Source: Xiphydria camelus (taxonomy: Eukaryota > Arthropoda > Insecta > Hymenoptera > Xiphydriidae). Taken from it: a DNA stretch of 64,000 nt. The notes beneath the pieces were generated by a model. It made no database searches, had not been told where the DNA came from, and saw only the letters and a program-made list of their open reading frames with translations. The position numbers were made by a program, and so were the translations under genes. The DNA lies in NCBI GenBank assembly GCA_963678675.1, contig OY783197.1:3010400-3074399 (forward strand), written 5' to 3'. Positions 48,974-58,700 of this stretch are shown here, piece after piece (the first letter of the stretch is position 1; the number at the start of each line of letters is the position of its first letter).

Positions 48974-49367
48974 TTATAATCGAGGAAGACAACTCGTCGA
49001 AAGGTGCACGAAACCTATGTCTTCCTGGCTGGTGAACCGCAATCCCAGGACAGGCTGGATGAGCATATCCGCGAGACCGGTGTCGCCTACACCCTGCGAC
49101 GAGTGCATCAGAAGCAGGTGCGGCGACAGTCGCTTCCTCTTCTCCTCCGCCGCCACATCCGACCACAAACTGGAGGAACGTTGCGCGACGATTATACAAA
49201 GCGTACAATTACTTCCAAACGTCTCGAGTAACTCTGCCAAAAACGCTCTACCTGCAAACTCTCATCGCGCTCGAAAGATCTCTGCCGTTCAAGTATCTGA
49301 AGACGACCTGCAGCTCGTCAAACGTTACGTGCGGCTCCAAAGCCGGGCACGTTTCCGCGTTCTCCAT
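48974..49367 (-). CDS. FBXO22: F-box exons of FBXO22-like gene
   Basis: Exon 1 (49367-49252) starts MENAETCPALEPHVTFDELQ and runs VVFRYLNGRDLSSAMRVC. Exon 2 starts at 49169 after an 82-bp intron and continues with S-LWSDVAAEEKRKRLSPHLLL. The joined VCSLW and helical pattern is an F-box, which binds SKP1 in SCF ubiquitin ligases. The (E/K)xR-LSPH-LLLM stretch matches the segment following the F-box in FBXO22. The 3' end of exon 2 is uncertain: the frame stays open to a stop at 48974, and a phase-0 donor GGT|gtaggc near 49095 would join cassette phases. No second F-box was seen near cassettes 1 or 2. Confidence 0.75.
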
Positions 49368-50420
49368 CTCCAACTTCTCCTTGTCCTCTATTCCCTCACG
49401 GAGTGCCCCTCTCACGCTCACTCCTCGTCCACGCCTGCTCCGCCCTCCAGAAACTCGGGATAACCGTTGTCGACGAGCAGCTCTCTTTGTTTACATCAAT
49501 TCGGCGTCGTCCACGTTGGACGCGGTAGCGTTTGACGTTACCGACGATCTCACCGCGCGGTAATCTTCGAGTTCTCTTTCAGGTCCTGCGGGGTGACGCG
49601 ACGGCTTGCCACAGCCGGGATCTGCTTTCGTTGCGTGGCGAGGGTCGAAGAGGCGCACGAGCTGTAGCAGCAGTGTCAGGTAGCGGACGAGAAGCTGAGG
49701 AAATTGTACGGGAAGTCCTCTGCGAGGAGTTCCTCGAACGTGGAGAAGTTTCGCAAGGTGTGCGGTTGAAAACCGAAGCGTCGGGTCGGAGGATTTTAAG
49801 ATCGAAGGCGTTCGACTCGTGTCACCCCGGTGGAAGGATTTCTTGGTTTTTCAGAGAATTTCTGGGAAATTTCTCGGAGGTCTTTCTTGCCAGATGTTTT
49901 TCGGAAAGCCTTGTAGAATGTCTATTTTTCAAAAAATTTCCTACGGTTTTATACATTTTTCGGAAATTGTAATAACCCTGGTGGAAAATACCTATTCTCA
50001 TAATTTTTCCGAACTTTTCTGCGAAGTATATCAGAGATCTTCGTAAAGTGGCAGATATTTTTTAGATAGCCTCATGAAATCCAAGATATTTTTCAGAAAA
50101 TTTTGTAGGTTTCGTATATTTCTCAGAAATTGTAATAAAATCTTCAAAGTTAGAAAATGAAAATATCCTAATTTTTCATATTAAAGCACTTTGTAAAATT
50201 TTAAAAAATATTTCATTTTTTCCGGATCTTTTCAACGTTTTCGGACGGTTCTACGAATTTCCGAAAGAGTCTGAAAGTCCTAGAATTTCTCTGGAAATGT
50301 TTTCTGATAAAATCTAAAAACTTCTGTAATTTCTAACGATATATTCTTCATAGAGATTTTATAATAAGTGGAATTGCTGTTTCGAATACACATCATATTT
50401 CCATAAGGAATTGTATGGGA
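49368..50420. other. Intergenic upstream of the F-box gene
   Basis: The GC-rich first 400 bp probably holds the promoter and 5' UTR of the FBXO22-like gene. The part after about 49800 is an AT-rich, TTTTCGGAAA/TTTCTGGAAA-type repeat. A segment at about 50221-50340 matches, inverted, 63435-63540 (shared GAGAAATTCTAGGA and CCGTCCGAAAACGTTGAA-like blocks). Open frames here are not supported. Confidence 0.45.
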
Positions 50421-50658
50421 TTTCTAAAGGAATTCATATGGATCTATGGGTTTTCTACCACAGGGCGGTTCTTGAAATGGAATTCTTTTCTTTCAGCGCT
50501 CTTGTGGGAGTCGACAAGAACGACGCAAGAGACTTCATTACATATTCTGAGTTCAGCGAGAGGATGCGCTGTTCATAAGGCCGACAGATCTGCTTCGAAG
50601 TACAAAAAAGAAGAAGATACAATAAAATAATATCTGCTACAATATTTCGTACGGCGAG
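50421..50658 (+). pseudogene. ALG8 intron 6/exon 7 fragment with internal deletion
   Basis: Begins with ALG8 intron 6 sequence (TTTTCTACCACAGGGCGGTT, branch and acceptor region), continues into exon 7 (GGAGTCGACAAGAACGACGC), then jumps about 300 bp to the exon end (AAGGCCGACAGATCTGCTTC) and ALG8 3' UTR (ATATCTGCTACAATATTTCG). Because intron sequence is included, it arose by DNA duplication, not retroposition. It lies 9 kb downstream in the same orientation as ALG8 and cannot code an enzyme. Confidence 0.9.
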
Positions 50659-50837
50659 AAGGGGGATCTTTGTATCTGGAAATGAATAAAGGAATCGGCT
50701 GTGCCTTTTTACGACGAGTAATTATTTTGTTCTCATCAATATCCTCGTCGCTGATATATCAAAATATCAACGCTAGCGTAGAATTTTATTTATGACGCGC
50801 TGCGCTTCCCTGATTAAAAATCTGATCAACACCGATA

Positions 50838-50916
50838 TAAGGTGTACAACTTTGCTTGCGCCGTTTTTTTCACAAGCCACTATAGGAAAACGGCGGAAGC
50901 AAAGTTGTACACCTAA
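50838..50916. mobile_element. 79-bp mariner-like MITE
   Basis: Ends T(A/T)AGGTGTACAACTTTGC in inverted orientation, flanked by TA on both sides (50836-50837, 50917-50918). The AGGTGTACAA start and TA target resemble mariner TIRs. It is essentially two TIRs back to back. Confidence 0.65.
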
Positions 50917-50918
50917 TA

Positions 50919-51660
50919 CCTAGAAATCGATAGAATCTTTAGTAGGTTTCAATAGAATAATTCCGATTCCCGTCTCAATTGGAAATTCCCGATACAGAAA
51001 CAATGGATTTTTCAATCAGATCGAACAAAAATCTGATTAGATTCCGATTCGAATGCCGATTACTTTTTCTTCCAATCGGAATTTTAACCAGGATTTGGCG
51101 TTCTTTTAATTGATTTCAATTGTATGTACGCGTTTTTATCGAAATAGTTATTAGCTTGGCGTTGCCTTCTCATTAATTAAACATTATCAACTTTTCGAGT
51201 GAAATAAGGTAAGATTTCTGTGATAGGAGAAAATGAAATTTCCACGATCCATACGTAACGTGGCGCCAAGAAACTGTGCTTCATGCTCCGGGCGCTCCGG
51301 GCACACTAATAAAACGGTAGCGCTCGCGTCAGTTGAGGATAACGGAGTGTTTTGTGCTCCGGAATTAAAGGGAACCGCGAACACGTGCGAACGGAGTCAC
51401 ATAACCTGTCATCATTCTATATCGTCGATTAAATTATATTATCTAGAAATTAAACGCAAGAAAGAACATCGAAGAGGTAATTTAAATATACGTCACTTGC
51501 GTGTATCAAAAGACATCATTTTTCTGTAAATACAAATGAGTTTCTCGAAGGAATATTTTAGTTCGAGATGTCACTTCGACATCCCGATTTTTTTTTCTCT
51601 GGACAACACGTAATTCGATTTGTGTCGAACACAGCAATTCACATGAAAACATCGCGTCAC
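50919..51660. other. Intergenic
   Basis: No gene recognised. A 98-codon frame at 51233-51529 and smaller frames show no family similarity I can name. Confidence 0.4.
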
Positions 51661-51797
51661 TAATGCTAAAAGGGCATGTAAAAATGTTTTTATCCACTCA
51701 AATTTGCCTAAAGTCAAATAAACAAAGTGAAGAAAAATAATTGGAAACTTAAACGTAAAAGGGCGGATGGGATATGATTGATACGCCCTTTTAGCAT
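51661..51797. repeat. MITE-like repeat with TAATGCTAAAAGGGC ends
   Basis: The left end TAATGCTAAAAGGGCATG and the right end CGCCCTTTTAGCAT form an inverted repeat around non-coding DNA. The ends resemble those of the foldback at 52732-52844. Confidence 0.5.
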
Positions 51798-51963
51798 CAG
51801 GTTTCTTAGAAATTAAGAAAACTAACGATTGCAGGCTTCACAGATATATCCTTTTAATCCCCTTTTTTTCAAGTCCCTAAGTGTCCCTTAAACTGATAAC
51901 TTGACCTTAAAATGATTTATTCCTGTATACTTATACAGCTTATAAAATGCAGTACATTCGAGC

Positions 51964-52260
51964 TTGGATAAGGATAATCAGACAGTTCAGAAAATGGAAA
52001 ACAAGTTAAAAGCTGTGCAACCATCTTATAAAAATGCTGTTGATGCTTCAGAAGCAATACAAATAAAAATTATCAATTTAATAAAAAGTGTTGCAAAGAA
52101 AAAAAGATATTATGAGAGCTTATACAGTTCAGGAGATGTACAGTAATTTGGAAAGACTATGAGAGAAGGAAAAAAACGAAAAAATTATATAAGATGCGTA
52201 GCAGAAAAATATAAAGAAGAGGCAAAATAGTATAATAGATTGAGTTCTGCATAAGAAATT
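51964..52260 (+). pseudogene. Decayed coiled-coil coding fragment
   Basis: The first 60 codons read like real helical protein (KMENKLKAVQPSYKNAV, then ASEAIQIKIINLI). After the stop, another frame continues in the same style (EMYSNLERL, EKEKNEKII) through further stops. The bias to Lys/Glu and the loss of frame suggest a dead fragment of a coiled-coil gene. I cannot name the parent, and chance in AT-rich DNA is not excluded. Confidence 0.35.
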
Positions 52261-52731
52261 AAAACTGAAGAGTGAACCTTTCATGTACTTCAGAATGTCT
52301 ACAATTTTTCTAATCGGTATTCATTTAAATAGAATAATTTCTATATATAGATATTATATAGATTTTCATATTTCTATATCAATATATTTTGTTATCCAGA
52401 CAGTGAAATACTAAAAACTTAAATAGCTTTATGGTAATAAGCTTTACTTATTGAGTGCAACAGATTTTATGATATAGTAATTAATATGTAACAGATTTGA
52501 TAAATATGATGTTAGTCCTGTATAAACTATGTGAGTTATCTGTATACGCGTTTTGTGAATAAGGTCCCTAAAGGTTCCTATTCTTTGGAAATTAAGTTTT
52601 TTATTTTCCTAAAACTGTTTTGTCCCAGCACTGTGAAGCCTGCTAATGCTATAAAGGCGTATAAATCTTATGCTTATACTTGTATGTATCTTAATGCGCC
52701 CTCATGACATTAGTTTTCATGATTTTTGAGA

Positions 52732-52844
52732 AACTAATGCCAATAGGACATATAAAGTTGCTTTATGGCTTGTTATAGGGTATAGTTTATATGCCAAAAG
52801 AGGGCATATAAACCATATCCTATATGTCCTTTTGCCTTTAGTTA
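52732..52844. repeat. 113-bp nested foldback
   Basis: Outer arms AACTAATGCCAATAGGACATATA and its near complement ending CTTTTGCCTTTAGTT enclose a second, tighter hairpin (GGGTATAGTTTATATGCC and complement) around an AAAAGA loop. Non-coding. Confidence 0.6.
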
Positions 52845-53060
52845 AAAAAATTTTTATTTTACCATTTTTATACCTTTTTTTTACGAATGTCGGTTAGTGG
52901 CAAGAATAAATTTTTTTATAAGCCCTTTCGGCTCTTACAATGCCAAAGGGGCGTAAGGAAATGTATATGACTTTGTGGGGCATTACTGACGCGATATCTT
53001 ACTCGCGTTCGATCTAGCGTAATGATGAACGTTTCGATATTATGCTTCCACAGACGGAAG

Positions 53061-55181
53061 ATGGCAAAATCACGTTCCACGAGTAAAGCCCCTCGAAAGG
53101 AGGGGTTCAACCGATCGGGTCACAGCATGAATCCTGAACGTTCAACGGAGGGGCTGAAAGGCGTTGCCAAAGCTCGTACGAAAGGAACTATAAAAAGACT
53201 ACAGATGTACCGCAATCAGAAACCGAAACGCAACAAAGTAGGAAAAATCATAAGTCCCGCGCCGTTTCAAGGGTGGCACCCATCCGGAACTGTAGCTCGG
53301 GTGGAACCGGCGCAAAAATGGTTCGGAAACACGCGGGTCGTGTCTCAGAACGCTCTCCAGAAATTCCAAAAAGAATTGGGGGCAGTTATGAAGAGTCCTT
53401 ACCAAGTCGTCATGAAACCCACGCGGTTGCCGGTGTCGTTGCTCGAGCAAAAGGCAGCGAATGCGAGGGTGCACGTGTTGGAAACCGAGAGTTTCGAGAG
53501 CGTGTTCGGTCCTAAAAAGTTGAGAAAACGACCAAACCTGACCGTATCGTCGTACGACGAATTTCAGAAACACGCGGAGGAAAAGGAAGAAAATTACGAC
53601 AGGGAGAAGGATTCCAAAGATCACGATCTCGTTCGTCCGGATACGGGTGAGAGGGACGCGCAACGCGATTGGGTGATGGGAGCGGGACAGAGCAAACGGA
53701 TCTGGAACGAATTATACAAGGTCATAGACTCCTCGGACGTTGTTCTGCAAATACTCGACGCCAGAGATCCCTTGGGTACACGATCTCCACCGGTAGAAAG
53801 ATATTTGAAAACGGACAAGGCCCACAAGCACTTGATCTTCGTTCTCAACAAGGTGGACCTGGTACCGACTTGGGTGACGCAGAGGTGGGTGGCGATACTC
53901 AGCGCAGAATACCCGACAGTCGCGTTTCACGCCTCGCTGACTCATCCTTTCGGGAAGGGATCGCTGATCAACCTGCTGCGGCAATTCGCCAAGCTGCACA
54001 CGGACAAGAAACAGATCAGCGTGGGATTCATCGGATATCCGAATACCGGGAAGAGCTCGATCATAAATACTCTGCGTTCCAAGAAAGTCTGCAAAGTAGC
54101 ACCGATAGCCGGGGAGACGAAAGTGTGGCAATACATCACGCTTATGAGACGCATCTATCTCATCGACTGCCCGGGCGTGGTCTATCCGTCGGCCGAAACG
54201 GACACCGAGAAAGTCCTGAAGGGAGTGGTCAGGGTGGAGCTCGTGCAAAGTCCGGAGGACTATGTAGAATCCGTCTTGGAAAGAGTGAAGCCCGAGTACA
54301 TGAGAAAGACTTACAAGATAGAGGAATGGAGCGATCACACTGATTTTCTGGAGAAGCTGGCGCGCAGGACTGGAAAGCTGTTGAAGAAGGGGGAACCGGA
54401 CATTGGAGCTGTAGCGCGAATGGTTCTGAACGACTGGCAGCGTGGTAAGCTGCCCTTTTTCGTCGCTCCATCGGGATTCGAAGAGCCGCTGTCCAGGCGA
54501 GCTGCGAACGATACGGTAAAGGATACAGGCGAAGGTGAAGGAGAAGGTGATGATGAAACTGCCGAAGAAGAAACAACGGATGAGACTATCTCGAAGCAAC
54601 CGGTAAAAATTCCGAGTGTGGTACAGGACTTTCGTAAAATTAAAGTAGGTTTGTCGTATTCCGAAGAAGATACGAACAACGATTTGCCGTTGAACGAGTC
54701 GAGCTTGAGCGGTAACGACGCTGAAAATTCCGCGGAACAGAGTGTCGGCAACTCCGATATCGGCGAGGAGTCCGATTCGGGCGATTCGCTAAACGAATCG
54801 CAGGACAATTTGGAAAGTACAAAAAGCGAAAGTGTTAAATCAATTGACAGCTCTTCCAATGAACGTGGCACGGAGTTTGCAGCATCCAATGAAAGAGATA
54901 CTTTGATGCAGAGTGCGTTCGACGTCATAGAAGAGGAATCCGATAGCAACGACCGAGTAAATAGGTTTCAGACTCCCTCGACTAGCGGTTCGTTCGAGAT
55001 TTCGGATTTGCCACTTAAAAAGCAAAAACGCGATAAGGGAGAAGGCAAATTGACCAGCAAACAGCGAAGGGCGATAGAAAGATCGAACAAGCGTAAGAAA
55101 ATTGGCAGTGATTTTTATGAAGTTTCAAACGTGAAGAATAGAAATCGCGATAGAAAAATTCCAAAAGTCAAGAGGAAATGA
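53061..55181 (+). CDS. GNL2: Nucleolar GTP-binding protein 2 (NGP-1), intronless
   Basis: Circularly permuted GTPase needed for maturation and nuclear export of the pre-60S ribosomal subunit; nucleolar. One uninterrupted frame of 706 codons from the Met at 53061 (human 731 aa). An earlier in-frame Met at 53022 would add 13 residues, but MAKSRS is closer to the family N-terminus. The NGP1-N region has [17 protein letters not shown] and MSLL-type blocks ([10 protein letters not shown]). The G motifs appear in permuted order: NKVDLVP (G4, about 263), GYPNTGKSS (G1, about 325), DCPGVVYPS (G3, about 369). G1 has Thr where vertebrates have Val. C-terminal to the G domain come FRTGKL-like [14 protein letters not shown] and [12 protein letters not shown], then a long acidic Ser/Glu/Asp stretch and a basic Lys/Arg tail ending PKVKRK, a nucleolar-type signal. 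Confidence 0.97.
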   Translation: MAKSRSTSKAPRKEGFNRSGHSMNPERSTEGLKGVAKARTKGTIKRLQMYRNQKPKRNKVGKIISPAPFQGWHPSGTVARVEPAQKWFGNTRVVSQNALQKFQKELGAVMKSPYQVVMKPTRLPVSLLEQKAANARVHVLETESFESVFGPKKLRKRPNLTVSSYDEFQKHAEEKEENYDREKDSKDHDLVRPDTGERDAQRDWVMGAGQSKRIWNELYKVIDSSDVVLQILDARDPLGTRSPPVERYLKTDKAHKHLIFVLNKVDLVPTWVTQRWVAILSAEYPTVAFHASLTHPFGKGSLINLLRQFAKLHTDKKQISVGFIGYPNTGKSSIINTLRSKKVCKVAPIAGETKVWQYITLMRRIYLIDCPGVVYPSAETDTEKVLKGVVRVELVQSPEDYVESVLERVKPEYMRKTYKIEEWSDHTDFLEKLARRTGKLLKKGEPDIGAVARMVLNDWQRGKLPFFVAPSGFEEPLSRRAANDTVKDTGEGEGEGDDETAEEETTDETISKQPVKIPSVVQDFRKIKVGLSYSEEDTNNDLPLNESSLSGNDAENSAEQSVGNSDIGEESDSGDSLNESQDNLESTKSESVKSIDSSSNERGTEFAASNERDTLMQSAFDVIEEESDSNDRVNRFQTPSTSGSFEISDLPLKKQKRDKGEGKLTSKQRRAIERSNKRKKIGSDFYEVSNVKNRNRDRKIPKVKRK

Positions 55182-55780
55182 CTTTAGTTAATTGGACTGA
55201 AAATGGACTTTACATGAATCCCCCTGTAACCTATAAAGAAAGGCTTTATATTTATAAATATATTTTATCTCGCTCTTGAATGTTAATCAGCTTCGTGTGA
55301 CTCAAAGAGTCGGAACTGGAAAGTTCGTTTAATTAGCGAGAAAATGCGAAAATGCAAGATTCCACCGTATTCTATAACGATATGGCATATAAATTCGACT
55401 GACGCTCGTTCAATCGATACCGTATCTTCGACGAAATCACGACAAACGTGCGAAGTAGTAAACCCGACATACTCATGGTTGGTTCACAACATTGACATCG
55501 TTCCACCTGGTCCCTCGCGCGCTTTCGGAATAAGCGTAACATTGGGATGTGAGGTATGGGACACGCGGGCACTATGATAATACCTTCGGAGATAAATATA
55601 ATTATAGGTACAAAATGCGAGTATACATAAATAGAGTTATACACGGTATAAATACGAACCTCTAGATAATGCGACAGCCTTGTACGAGCCTTGTACGACA
55701 TACGTACGCTAAATAATACTTTGGTGTAGTCCTATTTGATTCGAATATCTTTGGTAATCGTTGATGGCAGTGTCCAGTCA
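55182..55780. other. Convergent 3' region between GNL2 and DOCK gene
   Basis: About 600 bp holding the 3' UTRs of both genes. AT-rich TATAAATATATTTTA lies just after GNL2. No additional gene is supported. Confidence 0.5.
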
Positions 55781-58700
55781 CTACCAGTTCGGAGAGGCGG
55801 GAATCTGTTGCTGACTCGTCGCGGATGGTCCGCTAAAAGATAAGACGCGCGAATGTAGACGTATAGACAAGATCCGAACGAGTGATCGCAAAAGCGAGAT
55901 CTACCTCCAAGCGATGAGAGGCGCGAGCCTTTCCGTCAATCTTTGATAATTCCTCTCCAACTCGCGTTGGTAATCACGCTGGTCCGGGCCAATTAGGTTT
56001 TTATTTCTGCGCAACGCGTCCAGACACTTTTTCGAGAAGTCTTTGAAGCAGAGGCGCAGCTTATGCTGAAGCTTGGACGGTTGCGCGTTCTGCTCGCGCA
56101 AACCCGAGAGGAAGACAACGGCGACTTCCGCCGGACCCTGATTCACCGTAGTACCGATACAGCCTTGCAAGACCATTTGCAGCATCTTAGCATCCGGTGG
56201 TTCCTGAACGGTTGCCGCGGCGACCTGATTGTAGAGGAATCGCATTACGCACTCGCGGAAATTGCAAACACGAGCGGATAATCGAAAGAGCGAACGAAAG
56301 ATCCTTTTTCACTTACTTCGGCTGTCTTCTTCTGTATATCTTCGATGGCGACTTCGATGGGACTAAGTACTATCTGCTTCCTAGCCACTACTCGTATTCT
56401 CGTTTTCAAATACGGGAAATGCGTAGCCACCGTCAGGATTGTTTTACGTTTGCACTGTTCCCTCAATTCCCCGTGAGCCTTGCCACCCGGGGTGAAAGGT
56501 GTCGCGTATATGAAGCGTTCTGCGGGTTTTAGTCACGGTTAATCGAAACTAGCGGATCGTCACGATTAAGTAGCTTATGTGCGAGTTGGAATTTAAACGC
56601 GACTCACTTATATTGAAGTTTCTGTGGAACACGGTGGGTCTGTGCCGTAGTTCGTGGGGCTCGAAGTACGGTTCCACGTAGGTGATCTGAACGTACGCTT
56701 TGTCCGCTTCTAATTTGGTGGGGTCCACCGGGTTCGAGTCTTTGATTATCACGATATTTTCCGCGCCGAATCTTTCGGCGTAGAAATTCTCCAGTCTCGA
56801 GAATATCTCCGGAAGCTTCGTCAGCGTCGGTTCTTTGTAAATGAATTCCTCCCCCGCGAGGTCGCCAAATCGTGTTCCGTAGAAACCTACCCTGAAGTAC
56901 GTGCCGAAAACGCGCTTCCCGGCAAGTTGCTCCACCCGCGTGTAGGCTTCGTGCAGTTTGCTGTTAAAGGGAGAAGGCGCCGTCCAGTGATCAGGTTTGT
57001 CTGATAAAGTTTACGGTAATTAAAGAGAGGCGCGTGAAATAGGTCGTTACCCATGAATATTGGCCAGTTTCTTGTAATCGTGCGCAGCTTCCGCTATCGG
57101 CAATAATACTCTGTAAACGTCGGGAATGGCTTCGTACATTCCAGCCGCGTGGAACGAGCTCGCGGCGTGCTCGAGCAATCCGGCTAATCCACTTTCGGAA
57201 AAGTCCGGACCCAGGCAGAGACCCTCTTCTCGTCTCGCTAAAACGTCGTCACCAACGGCGCTCTCTTCCAGTGCGTTTGGAGTCACTGGGCTGAGCGCCA
57301 CCGCTCCTACGGGTCGACCACCGCCGCCCGGTTCCAGGAGGTACAGATACTCGGCGACCAGTGCCGCGCTATGAACGAGGCACATTGCAGCTTCCGTGTG
57401 ATTCTTCCTCTCCATGTGCTGTTGCGCCATATTCGCAAGCCATGTTAGTCTGAGATCCGGAGAACCCTGATAACCCTTGGCGATTCTAAAGAAATGTTCA
57501 ACTCTCGTAAGATCCTTGTCACCTTTCCTCCGTTTCACATTTCGCCGGAAGATCTACCTGTACATCAAATCCAAGAGCATCTCCGGATCCTCCTGAAACT
57601 CCTTCATCTTGACGGTGTCGGATAAGATCATGTGTAGATTAAATAACAGATCCTTCACTTGCTCGGGGAAGCTCGTATCCGCCAATTCGGTGTCTCGCTC
57701 CGCGTAGACTAAGACTGTCTTTAAAGCTCTCCTAAGAGCACCTTCGCTCGGAGCTCTGCCTCTGCCGACCAGAGTTGACAACGACGTGGTCACCTGCATC
57801 TTCACCCTTGCAAAGTTCTGCGAAACAAATCGTGGCGAGCGTGGTACCGTGAATACTATCGTCTGGAAAAGGTATTCCTTTAAGGGAGTAGTACTGACAT
57901 TTCCTATTTCGAAGTTTTGTCGCATGAGGAGGTAAAGACTAGCTGCGGCGTGACTTCTGACTGCACTCAAGGGAGAGCTGCACCTCGTCAGCAGAGTCAG
58001 ACACAGATCACCGCATCTCTCGCTTTCCTCGTCGAACAAGGCGCTGTGGTACTTGAACACCAGTGCTCGCTGCGTATTGAACATATGCCGGAGCACCGAG
58101 GTACTCTGATTTCTAGCCAGCGCCCTCAGCAAAACCTTCAGCACGGCACCGACGACAGCTCCTGATATCAATTTGAACTTTCGAGTCAACTTCCAAAGTC
58201 TTAAACGTCATTGCTACCAATGGGGACGTTACCTCCGCCGCCGTCGGCCTGAACGATCGACTCAAGAGTGTCCAAGACCACCAAAGAAGCCTCGGCGGCT
58301 AGCGCGCCTTCTATATGCGCGTCCTGCTCCACGACTCGTCCTTCTGGCTGTTCGCTGGGCCTGCGGAGAGTTCAAACTCCTCAATTCGATCCGTTATCCA
58401 AGTCCCGGTGACCGCAGCCTCACCTGTAAGGCATTTGATCCTTTCGCCATCGTAATTTGTCGCCGCTGGCTCTCTCCTTTCTACGCAGCATCATCTCGCT
58501 CCTCGCGCTTCCCTGTCCGAGTATGACGTCCTCCAGTCTCGAACGAATATCACTGGTCGCCGCTGCTTGCTGGGGCAACCTCTTCAGCGCCTTTTTACCC
58601 TTGTACTCGAAGGCCGCGGTCGCGATATTCAGTACCTGAAGGAGGCTCAGCACGTGTCTCGCGCTGAGTTCCGAGCACCATTGCGCCAGGACAGACTTCT

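Noticed and set aside
53712..54949. Minus-strand frames of 204-295 codons
   Set aside because: Antisense to GNL2, whose GTPase motifs are unmistakable on the plus strand.
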